DNA of 64,000 nucleotides from assembly GCA_905147135.1 (NCBI GenBank), contig LR990050.1, positions 10,290,001-10,354,000 on the forward strand, in the 5' to 3' direction. Under the pieces are notes generated by a model. It had not been told where the DNA came from and ran no database searches. It saw nothing but the letters and a program-made list of their open reading frames with translations. Every line of letters begins with the position of its first letter. Within the stretch, counting starts at the first letter, position 1. Shown here in pieces: positions 34,738 through 44,700 of this stretch. Made by a program: the position numbers and the translations under genes. This DNA comes from Blastobasis lacticolella (lineage: Eukaryota; Arthropoda; Insecta; Lepidoptera; Blastobasidae).

Positions 34738-35697
34738 AACGTACACCCACAAAGTGTGATCTGGGCCCTGTTTTCACCGGCGGTGTTGGCGGGTCGCAAC
34801 CCGACTTAAGTACACTGCGTGATGAAGCTCCCACCGCCGACTCATTCATAAGAAAACGTAAACAACCCGAGCCGGACGATTATATTAAAACTGAGTTAAC
34901 TAGTTTTCGGAATGAAATTATGGATTTTTTAAAGGAATTCGGGAGCTCTCAAAAGAAGGATCTTAGATGCATTAGAGATGAGGTAATTCAGATAAAGGAA
35001 CAAATTGGATTAATAAATACCACTAACGAAAAATTAATTCAGGATCAAAATCAATTAAGAAACGATATGAGTGAGTTAAAAGCCTCATTGCAGTTCCACT
35101 CGTCTGAACAGGATAATTTGAAGTCTAAAGTCATGTCTATAACTACGAACATAAACAAATTTAACAAATGGGAGCACGAAATAATTGAATTAAAACGTTC
35201 CCTAAATTTCTTACAAACTGATTATAACATCCTACAGCAACGTGATCGTCTTCTTAACTTGGAAATATCGTGCATTCCCGAGAAAAATGGCGAAGTTGTA
35301 ACGGACTACGTCCTGGCGATCGCTAATTGCGCCGGAGTGGAACTCGGCCCGCAAGATGTCATCAATGCGTTCCGTGTGCAGCCTAAGATAGCCGTACCCG
35401 GTAGACCGAAAAATATAATTGCGAAATTGAAATCTATAAAAATGAAGGACTCCATCATCTCCGGTATACGAGGAAGGAAAGGAATTACCACATCTGACAT
35501 AGGTATCCCTGGTGGTATACGTTAACGAACATCTCTCGCCATTTTATAAGAACCTACTTAAATTAACTAAAGAAAAAGCAAAGTCGACTAATTATGGAAT
35601 GGTATGGGTTCGTAATTGTAGATTATTCGTTCGGAAAGACTTCAATTCACCTAAAGTCGAGATTAAAGCATTGGGTGACCTTGATAAATTGAAGTGA
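34738..35697 (+). pseudogene. LINE ORF1: coiled coil plus FP-type C-terminal domain, frameshifted
   Basis: The nucleic-acid-binding protein of the LINE. The likely start is MNVQRTPTKCD (34738), with an in-frame ATG further up at 34605. A long coiled coil spans about 34890-35240 (heptads such as 'IKEQIGLINTTNEKLIQDQ'). The second half, 'DRLLNLEISCIPEKNGE' to 'KNIIAKLKS', resembles the domain seen in LINE ORF1 proteins and in the baculoviral FP protein. The frame shifts at about 35500-35520, and the C-terminus continues as 'VYVNEHLSPFYKNLLKLTKE' and 'NYGMVWVRNCRLFVRKD' to the stop at 35695. The ORF2 ATG follows three bases later. Confidence 0.75.
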
Positions 35698-35700
35698 CTG

Positions 35701-38700
35701 ATGTTTACATTGTTCCTACCTTATATTATTATGTGTCACAATCATCGAAGTCGAACTACTATCTATGCAACTTGTATTAATTTCGCTTACGTGTTGGGGG
35801 TAGGCAGGCTGCAAAATAGTGTTAGTGTTTTACGTATCTGCGAAGTATGGGGAGTATTTACATTCATATTTACGCTAGTATGTGGGTATTTGATACTGTT
35901 TACATTTAATATATTATCATACTTTAGAATAGGCAACTATTGTAAGGATATTTGTTATTACTTGCTACAGCAATCTGATAATTATACTGGAAGGGTCGAC
36001 TTAGCGTTATACCTACGTGATCTACGATTCTTATTTTACACTTTCTCGTCAGTGCCTGATATTTGTGAATTGACATTATATTACCAAAATGTGCGAGGAT
36101 TGAGAACTAAATGTTTGAACTTATTTAATAGCATTTTGCAATATGAGTATGATTTAATTTTATGTACTGAGACATGGCTTCAGGATGATGTTTTATCCAC
36201 GGAACTTTGTGATGGTAGGTATGATATCCACCGTAGCGACCGTAACCTATTAATGACTGGTAAGTCAACCGGCGGAGGTGTTTTGTTGTGTTCGCGTCGC
36301 GAGTTACGAGCATCGCTGCACGCCGACTGGTCTTGCCTCTCATGCGAATCGCTGTGTGTTACGATCCCGGGGTGTGTATTTGAATCCCAAATAAACCTAC
36401 ACATAATTATTATATACATACCACCAAACTCAAACGAACGCCCTATTGCTGTTCAACTGGAGAACTTAACTGGAGCAGTGGAACAGTTGTCAAACAATCA
36501 CCCCTCGGACGTAATTATGTTATTTGGGGATTTTAACCTGCCCCTTATCTATTCGAATAATTGTTATGTTCCCCAAATTGTCGGAGCGTCTTCGTTGCAA
36601 AGCGCGGCGTCCTGTTTTACTGAAGACATGGGATTTATAGGATTAAAACAATATAATTTCATTATGAATTTCATGGGCAGGAACTTGGATCTATGTTTTA
36701 GTAGTGTTCCACTCAGTGTCGTATGCTGTCCCACCCCCTTATTAAAGGAAGATAAATATCATCCTGCGCTTATCATTAACGTCTCGGACTTCAATATTAG
36801 ACCACTGATGGAGGCTAACACACTACGTTATAACTTTTTCAAATGTAATTACGACAAAATAAACAAATATTTAAAAAAATTAACCTGGAGAGACCTCGAA
36901 ACTGCTTCCTCAGTGGATGAGGCAGTAGACATATTCTATAAAACACTTAATGACTGTTTTCTATTGTACGTTCCGTTACAATCTTCTAATAAAAAACAAA
37001 ATTACCCAGTTTGGTATAGTAAATCACTCATAAACATTATACGTGAAAAGACCAAACTTCACAAAAAATGGAAAAGATATGGCAATCCCAGAGACTATGA
37101 TGAGTTCTCCTTGCTTAGGGCCAGGCAGCACCTTGTCCGGGAGGAATGTTTTAGGGAATTCACACGGTATGCGGAAGAAAATATTAAGCGCTCGCCAATT
37201 TTTTTCTGGAAATATGTTAAGTCTAAGAGGGGAGGGTCTAATTACCCAAAAGAGTTTAAATATGATAATATTGTTTATACTGAGGGACCGGAGATCTGTT
37301 CGGCGTTTAATCGTTTTTTTCAGAGCGTTTTTATGGAACCCCCTGTCGAATCGGGAAGCAGCACCCCTACTATGAGAGCTTATTCAGGTACCATTGAGAG
37401 CATAGATTCTATATATACCGTGGAGGTCACACATGACCTTGTATTAAAGCACCTAAAATCTTTGGATAGATCTAAGGGCCCGGGAAGTGACGGTATACCT
37501 CCGGTATTTCTACAGGCGTGTGCTGATAGCTTGGCATCTCCCATAACAGTATTATTTCGTCGTTCCATTGAGGAATGTACCTTTCCTAAAATTTGGAAAA
37601 GAGCCCATATTACACCCATTCATAAAAAAGGTTCTAAGACCTCTATTGATAACTATCGTCCTATTTCAAAATTGAATATAATCAGTAAAGTTTTTGAAAA
37701 AATAGTTTATAAATCTCTTTTCAGCGTTGTAGTAAACGGAATACCTAACACTCAGCACGGTTTCCTTCGGGGACGTTCCACCATCTCAAACCTGTCGCTA
37801 TTTACTGACTATGTACTTCGTTACATGGAAGGCGGAGGTCAGGTTGACGTGATCTACACGGACTTTGAAAAAGCATTCGACCGTGTGGATCACGACATCC
37901 TACTTCGTAAGCTCCTGGCTCTGGGTATCCACGGAGATTTACTGCGGTGGATAGAGTCGTATCTGACTAGGCGGTCTCAGGCTGTTACACTTGGCGGTTA
38001 TACATCTGAGTACATAACCATTACGTCCGGTGTTCCCCAGGGATCTCATTTGGGTCCTCTTGTCTTAATTTCGCACGTAACTTGCTTTATGCTGACGACA
38101 AAAAAGTCTTCCTTTTCATACAGTCATTTTCTGATTGCGAGCGATTACAGGAAGACCTAAACAATTTAAACAATTACTACAAAAATAACAACATAACTGT
38201 CAGCATAAGCAAATGTCAATGTATAAGTTTTACTCGGAAATCAAAATCAATTAAATATAATTACTCACTGAATGACGTCACATTGGAAAGGGTTGATTTG
38301 GTGCGAGACCTGGGTGTCTGGCTAGATTCCAAAATGTCTTTCAATGCGCACATTAATTATATAACGGAAAAATCATTTCGTAATCTCGGCGTTGTATTGC
38401 GCACATGTAAAGCATTCAAAGGTATAGAGAGTCTAAAAATTGTGTATTTCGCCTACGTGAGAAGCATTTTGGAGTATGCCAGCTCTATTTGGTCTCCTGT
38501 GTACGCAATCCATAAGGGTAAAATTGAACGTATACAGAAAAAGTTCCTAAGGCACCTGAATTTCAAATTGGGACAGATTGGACATATATCGTATGAGGGT
38601 AGCTGCAGTATGCACCACTTCTTGACTCTTGAGAAGCGCCGTAATGTTTTGGACATGGGATTTCTTCACGATATTGTAAGTGGACGTCTCGATTGTCCAG

Positions 38701-38921
38701 AGCTTCTATCACATGTCTCACTGCAGGTGCCTTCACGCAGAACTAGAAATACCGCCCTATTTCACGTTCCATTCCACGCAACCAATTACGGTAGAAGTTC
38801 GGTACTGACGAGAATATTTGATATTTATAATAAATATTTTTCTTTGGTAGATCCTTTCTCTAACTCCAAAGACAAATTTAAAACTAACGTGAAGTCGATA
38901 CTTTCGAACGAACCCCCTTGA
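35701..38921 (+). pseudogene. LINE ORF2: APE endonuclease and reverse transcriptase, broken at the catalytic box
   Basis: Endonuclease motifs: 'LYYQNVRGLRTK', 'TETWL', 'GGGVLL', 'GDFNLP', 'RNLDLCFSS', 'DKYHPALI' (about 36070-36790). RT motifs: 'RSKGPGSDGIPP', 'IWKRAHITPIHKKGSK', 'NYRPISKLNIISKVFEK', 'QHGFLRGRST', 'DFEKAFDRVDHDIL', 'SGVPQGSHLGPL'. Right after this, at about 38060-38080, roughly 30 nt are missing and the frame changes. 'LLYADDKKVFLF' and the rest ('FTRKSKSI', 'VRDLGVWLDSKMSFNAHI', 'VRSILEYASSIWSPVY') continue in another frame to 38921. With YADD severed, the copy is inactive. Confidence 0.85.
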
Positions 38922-39339
38922 TTGCTTCTTGTTCAGCCATCTTCTCCCATACTACATACATGTTTTGTAGCTTATTTATAAATTACATGTTTAACACTAT
39001 TATAATTTAAGGTTTATAAAAAAAAAAAAAAAAAAAATTGTGTATTGATAAGCTTTTTTTTAAACATTATAGCACATATTAATATGTAATCTGTGGATAA
39101 CTGTTATTGGCCCAGTTTTTAAATGTAATTGAGATATGTATTTATGATTAAGTTGGCTGTTGTTATTCCAATAAATAAATAAATAAATATATTGATGACA
39201 AGATGTACCTATAATTTATTTCAGTCAAAGTTAAGCTACGTAGGTATCGTGGCGCATAACTAATAGCGAACTAAATTAACTAGCGCTCGTGTGTGTTGGC
39301 GAAAGCCCTAAGTAAAAAAAAATTGCCTTTTTTAGTGGA

Positions 39340-39790
39340 GCGAATAATAAATGAACGAGCGAGCGGAGTGAGCTTGTATTTTGTGATATTTTGAGTTATA
39401 AAAGCTTAAGGTGATCATTAAATTAATGAGCGAGCGGAGCGAGCTCGCTTTTTAGATATTTTTGGTCTTAACAGCAATGGGTGATCTTCACAATAGTATT
39501 TTAAGGAAATCACTGAATGAGTAACCGCAACGAGCTAGGTGAATGCATAATAATAAAAGTATCTGAAACCTATGAATGAGCCAGCTAAGCGACTTCGAAA
39601 TTTTTGTCATTTAGGGTCGAAATTTAGATATTTTGCGATTTAACAGCAATGGGTGATCTTTACAAAAGTAACTTAGGGACATTAATGTATGAACGACCGC
39701 AACGAGCTTGGTGAAAGGTAAGAAAAGTAACGGTAACTTAAGAATGAGCGAACGAAGCGAGCTCGAAATTTTTGACATTTTGGCTTAGGT
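39340..39790. repeat. GAGCGAGCGGAGCGAGCTCG array, copy 1
   Basis: About five degenerate units of roughly 85-115 bp share 'gagcgagcggagcgagctcg', 'aatttttg.cattt', 'cttaaaagc' or 'ttaacagcaatgggtgatc' and 'aatgaatga'. A second array of the same unit is at 61265-61780. No coding frame. Confidence 0.7.
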
Positions 39791-39829
39791 GCTGTGATGA
39801 TGTGTACGATCGTGATAAAAGACAATTTT

Positions 39830-40085
39830 TTTTATGTTACATGGCTGACAAACAGGCAAGCCGGCCACCAGATGGAAAGTGGTCACCGCTTTCTATGGCA
39901 ACACCAGGGGAGCCAACAAGGCGTTGCCCGCCTCTGCTCAGACCTCTAATGTACCTCTTGAACGATCCCATGTCATAGTCCAAAGGAAACACTGTGGCTG
40001 GTAGCCCATTCCACATCCGAATCGTACGAGCGGGAAACATTATTTCAAACCTTCGCGTGGTGACCAACAGAGGGTCTACGTAGCG
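39830..40085 (-). repeat. LINE C-terminus and 3' end, minus strand
   Basis: On the minus strand one frame reads 'RRFEIMFPARTIRMWNGLPA' then 'VFPLDYDMGSFKRYIRG'. This is the F..RTIR.WN.LP...F...FK ending of jockey/CR1-like ORF2 proteins. It continues into the 3'-end repeat seen at 2298, 3740, 9128 and 34330. This copy ties that repeat to a LINE. Confidence 0.65.
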
Positions 40086-40267
40086 GCATAAAAGAAATTA
40101 AAATTATTGAATGAGCGCGCATATGGGATACCTATTAGTTAAACGTGCTATACTGCCAAACTTCGGCTGGAGGGGCATGCACTGTTAGCGTGTGTCATCT
40201 TAGAGGAGGAGGTCAATTGACGATGAAAGTAAAAGTATCACGAAGAAAACGATAAATAAAGAACTTT

Positions 40268-40345
40268 TACAACTATACATCATCATCATCTTGGCGTTGT
40301 CCCGGTTGCGCCCCCGCGCAGCACGCGAGGGCCCAGGGTCCGCTT
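40268..40345 (-). repeat. SINE/RTE 3' tail, minus strand
   Basis: Plus strand 'catcatcatcatcttggcgt' followed by 'ggttgcgcccccgcgcagca' and 'gggcccagggtccgctta'. The inverted form ends in 'cgccaagatgatgatgatg', like the SINE end at 43436 ('gacgccaagat'). Confidence 0.55.
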
Positions 40346-40399
40346 ACTATACATAGTTGGTATAAATCAAAGTCCTCTGTATGCATGTAGGTTCCTATG

Positions 40400-40525
40400 T
40401 ATGTATGCTTACATCTTTTAAATTGCACAAAGAATTTTAATGCGGTTGTTAACAATAGATAGAGTGATTGAAGAGGAAGGTTTATAGGGTAAGTGAACGA
40501 AATCGCGGCTGGCCAGCCGTGATAT
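40400..40525 (+). repeat. Dispersed repeat, copy 1 (second at 60620)
   Basis: Shares 'aattttaatgcggttgtt' and 'gagaggaaggttta'-type phrases ('gattgaagaggaaggtttat') with 60630-60700 ('attctaatgctgtttt', 'attcaagaggaaggtttcta'). I associate this phrase with interspersed repeats found in many insects; the class is unclear. Confidence 0.45.
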
Positions 40526-40565
40526 TCATCATCATTCATTTGTATGGTAGTTATAATATTCATGT

Positions 40566-41030
40566 GCGTTGAGGTCTTTTGTAGGGCAGTATGATATTCG
40601 GTTAGCAGATGCGCGTTGATGTTTTTTTTACGGCAGTTATGATATTCACTCGGTGCATGTGAGTTGTGGGTATCTTATGAACGGCAGTTATGATATTCAG
40701 TCAGTAGATGCGCGTTGATGTCATTTGTACGGCAGTTGTAATACTTATTTAATGGATGTGCGTTCAGAGGTCTCTTGCATGCAATTATGATATTCGCTCA
40801 ATGGGTGCGCGTTGATGTCTTTTGTACGGCAGTTATGATATTCAGTGATTGCGTGTTGAGGTATTTTATATGGCATGTATGGTATTATTCCGGTATTTTC
40901 TGTGGCAGCTACGATATGGATGAGTATGGTATAAGTGGTATATGGTGTAATGGTATAATATCCAGTCGCTACTAGATGTGTGTTAATGTCTTTTATAGGG
41001 CAACTATGCGTGTTAAAGTCGGTGCTGTAG
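40566..41030. repeat. ~48-bp minisatellite upstream of BBS7
   Basis: Units begin 'gcgttgatgtcttttgtacg' and continue 'gcagttatgatattcagt'. Unit starts are near 40566, 40613, 40661, 40712, 40760, 40809 and 40853, so the period is 44-51 bp with about seven clear copies. The array then degrades to 41030. It ends 0.7 kb before the BBS7 start. Confidence 0.85.
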
Positions 41031-41184
41031 GTAGATGATGAGAATGTAGGTATCATACTTAGGGGATGGGAGGACAAGATAAATTAGCGACGTTCATAAT
41101 CTTACAGTGATAGATAAGAACCAACATACAATATTAATCATCTTTTATCGGATGAATGGAGGGTATAGAACAATACGGAGACAT

Positions 41185-41295
41185 ATTGTGCCGACCCCAC
41201 CTAGTGGGATAGGTAAGGGCAGGTGGACGATGATTAATGTAGAAGAAAGAGCGTGACAGCGGGTGCTGGTAGAAGCCGGGAGTAACCACCCGAAC
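41185..41295 (+). repeat. RTE-type 3' end remnants
   Basis: 'tgccgaccccacctagtggg', 'ataggtaagggcaggtgg' and 'acgatgatta', then 'gctggtagaagccggg'. Both phrases are terminal sequences of RTE-type elements; the second matches the ends at 8880 and 46005. Confidence 0.5.
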
Positions 41296-41322
41296 TTTTA
41301 GTGGAATAACCACTGTTTCACT

Positions 41323-41470
41323 TAGGAGCATCGGTGGTCAAAGTATCTCGTAAGCGAGAGGTACCGGGTTCGTATCCCATTGTGGCCATGTACCAATGAG
41401 TCTTCTGAGTTAGGTAGGTATATTAGTTGAATGCTAGCCCACATTAACAGATGATTATTATTAATCACGG
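41323..41470 (+). repeat. tRNA-derived SINE head, truncated copy
   Basis: 'gcatcggtggtcaaagtatc', 'gcgagaggtaccgggttcgt', 'gtggccatgtaccaatgag' and 'ttagttgaatgctagcc' match 45350-45480 step by step. The A- and B-box regions are recognisable ('gggttcgtatcc'). It lies 250 bp before the BBS7 start. Confidence 0.6.
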
Positions 41471-41644
41471 TTTCACTCATCATTTTCCCTAAAGGTGCAA
41501 TTTGTCTTTATTTATAAAAATGATAATTAATGAAATAAGGAAAATGATAAACAACCCATCATATGATAGGTAACTATAAAACCATAACGTAATTTAGAAG
41601 ATTATATTACATGCGACAACGATCAACATACGTTCTACCTACCG

Positions 41645-41658
41645 GTTGCCTAGGTATT
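41645..41658 (+). promoter_or_regulatory. Candidate RFX X-box upstream of BBS7
   Basis: 'gttgcctaggtatt' fits the X-box left half (GTTGCC), a 2-nt spacer and four of six bases of the right half (consensus RRNRAC; here GGTATT). It is 76-89 bp before the BBS7 ATG, the usual place for X-boxes of ciliary genes. Two mismatches make this tentative. Confidence 0.4.
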
Positions 41659-41733
41659 ATCGATCGTACAATCATCACAACATTCCGCATCACAGCGCAC
41701 ACAACACAACCCTGAAATAAAAATACCAACAGA

Positions 41734-44700
41734 ATGGATTACGACCTGTCTAGAGTCGATTATACTGTTTGTGGAATAACATATCCTGATACTCTTAAGG
41801 TTCTGCCACAGGCACCAACTAGTATTCTCCAACGAGTAAGTATTACCTATACTATACCACTTGAGCCTAGATATGGTACCATGTACCTACTTATGTTAGT
41901 ACTTACATACTTGTTCACGCACAGAAAAGAAAACAAACATTTTTATGAAGATAACATGCAAGAAAAAGATAAATAGAATAGAATAGAAAAGCATTTATTT
42001 GGTACTCCATGCACATACATCAACTCAACAAGACATATAAATAAATATATTTAACTTAAAAATATAACTTCTTATACCTACAAGCTGTACCTATGTGTGT
42101 GCTGCAACAACACAAAAGGGTCATAACTCAGCACAGTGTCACCTAGAAAAGCAACACACTTATTTTCAGCCAAAACCCAGGCAAAAATATAAGCAGTTAG
42201 GTCTTTAATGACAGGTTTCATGGATTTAGTTTGCAGTCGGTGACAAGAACGGAGTTCTACAGTGTCTGACCATAAAAGATGAAGAACCAGTTGTCCAATT
42301 CAAGACTTTGCCAGGGAAACCTATTACTGCTGTGCAGCTCGCTCACATCATGGGTAAGTAGAGATAATGTTTCGTCAATAAACTCTATGTAATCCAATAT
42401 TTTACGTTATAAATACGTTTAGTCGTCTAAATACAGAAGCAAAAAGTGTGAGAGCAAACAAAACTGGAATGTAAGGATTTATAAAAAAATGAATATTTTT
42501 GCATCCACGACTTTTGAAAAGCGGAGCGACGCGAAACATACCTTATACAAAAATTTACCTTATTTTATGAGCAATACATTCCACTTTGATTTGCTCTCAC
42601 GCTTTTATTCAGAATTTAGTCGACTCAATTCAGCCAGGTGTAAAAAGCGCAGGCTAGGTAGGCTTCCTATACACAAAAGATAGCCACCAATCCACATCAA
42701 TGCTAGTCTGGCGATTGCACTGTTGAAAACACACGTATACGTGGTAATACTATGATAGGCACTTTAGTAATCGAACTGTATTTATTCCCTAGGATCACAA
42801 TCCGACAAAATATTTGCCGCATCAGGAAATGAGGTGAAAGGGTACACGAGAAAGGGAAAAGTGTTTCTTACTATAGAAACTGCACTCTCTGAAACAATTA
42901 CCTCTATGTAAGTACATTTAGAGTACCTCACCCGGCTCTAGCTCATAAAACACAACAATCACGCAGGATGAGATCGCTAGGCTAAAAACAAACAAAGAAG
43001 GTATAAATAAACTATTATACCAAGTTAGCTGTTCTTACATTCAAAGACGAACAATTTAATATTTATAATATAAAATAATACAACATAATATTTTAGAAGC
43101 TGACGTAAACATTTAAACTAGTTTGTATGAACGTAGGTCCATTGTGGGTGCAGATTTGATATTATGCAGCGGACGCACAGTGACCTACTACAGAGACCTA
43201 AGGGAGTATCACTCATACGTCTGTGAAGATAGAGTGCTGGATATAGCTGCGTTCGCCACGCCGAATGTATGTAAAAATATTTTTATTTATTTACGTTAGA
43301 TAAACAGGTAAGTTAACAGGGCCACGGAGGTCAAAATATGGCAGTCTTTCCACTGTACCTATTACCTGATCTGCGACATCCTGGATAATCTTCAAGAGGC
43401 CCAGGCCCTCGTGCGTGAGAGCACAACCGGGATATTGACGCCAAGATAATTAGTTTTGTTTTATTGTGAACTGAAATACACTTCACCGTCCACTACATGA
43501 CTTGAGCTCTACCACATTAATGGTTGTAACTCTCCCTGACATTAGGTCGCCCTGTACCTTATAGGTACATAATACGACATCCGTCTCTTGGTAAATTTCA
43601 CAGTAGCGGTAACCCATTTCTTAGCCAGTCAAGGCGTATTGGTGGTGGTTTAGGATATTAGCAACCCTTATTTAAAAATAGATATTTAAAAACGGGCAGT
43701 AAACGTTAATAATGACTGCAGTATTATTCAATTTTTTTAATCCACGACTATATCTATTAGATAATGCGTACGTTTCGAATATTTTTGTATTCCGATTGCA
43801 GAGTAGGTACGTCTGTGGTAACCGGCACAGTAGAATGTAGCGACAACACCAGCCCCATCCATTGACGGGTGTCGTACCTATTAGGCGACGACTACTTCAT
43901 AGGCAGAACATTTTATAAACCATATTTAACTTACGACTGTGATCTTCAATCCGCTTGCTAGATTATGGCCTTGCCCTTCATTAACGTGGAGGACGCTCAA
44001 TTCCAGCCGTAAACGAGCAGCAGCAGCAGCAGTAAACGAGTAAGTTACGAGCTGTTGTGATTGCAGAGTACACGAGTGCGGCTTCTCATACTAATTGCAA
44101 ACAAAGGAGCCGCTATTTTGGAGAACGGTCAGTTTGTCGCCCGTGCTGCCATCTCATCGGGGCCGTCGCGGCTCGCTGTGCCTCCGTTTCTGCACGTTTC
44201 GGACATTTATGCATTCTATGGCGCAGCTGATGGTTCGATAGGGCTTATAGCTTATGAAGAGTAAGTAGACTTTAGGTATTTATTTATTTATTTAACAATT
44301 TATTGTGCACAAAGAGTATGCATTTACCCCAAATTAAATTTATCCACGTATGACCTAATGATACACGGCTTGTTCGACGCACCTACCTAAACAACTTTTT
44401 TCATTTTAGGTCACTATTATCGAGCAAATGTCTCGTGGAAGGAAGAGGACTTGGCTCAGTGGTATGCTTGGGCTGGTTCAGTAACACTGGCGGCACCCAT
44501 ATTGCAGTGGGTCGCCACGACGGCTCCATACAACTCTATTTGATTGACGCGGAAAACTTGGCTGAGAAACCTCGGTTAAAATTTACCTATGTGAGTATAT
44601 AAATACCTATTTAGGTATCCTTAGACCACGCGCTCCGAACTTCGGTAAGCCCTTGGCCCCAGTTGCTATCAGTTGATAGCAGTCGCCATAATCCATATCA

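Larger units (their letters stand above)
34495..39187 (+). mobile_element. Full-length jockey/CR1-like LINE with 13-bp target duplication
   Basis: Bounded by the perfect direct repeat 'tatattgatgaca' (34482-34494 and 39188-39200). Parts: 5' UTR (34495-34737), ORF1, ORF2, 3' UTR with an A20 run at about 39018-39038, and an (AATA)n tail. Full length is 4693 bp. The target is the 3' region of a SINE. The element has an APE-type endonuclease, so target-primed insertion with a short duplication fits. Both ORFs carry frameshifts, so this copy cannot move on its own. The 5-7.7 kb LINE is a distant relative. Confidence 0.85.

Noticed and set aside
39340..39790. CRISPR-like array
   Set aside because: Units are degenerate, spacers are not unique sequence and the DNA is animal nuclear. 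It is an interspersed minisatellite.
41323..41395. tRNA gene
   Set aside because: Same SINE head as at 45350, truncated and with a poor acceptor-stem match.
44021..44045. (CAG)5 run between 'gtaaacgag' direct repeats as a second tail-only insertion
   Set aside because: The direct repeat is only 9 bp and overlaps the CAG phase. Simple slippage or local duplication explains it equally well.
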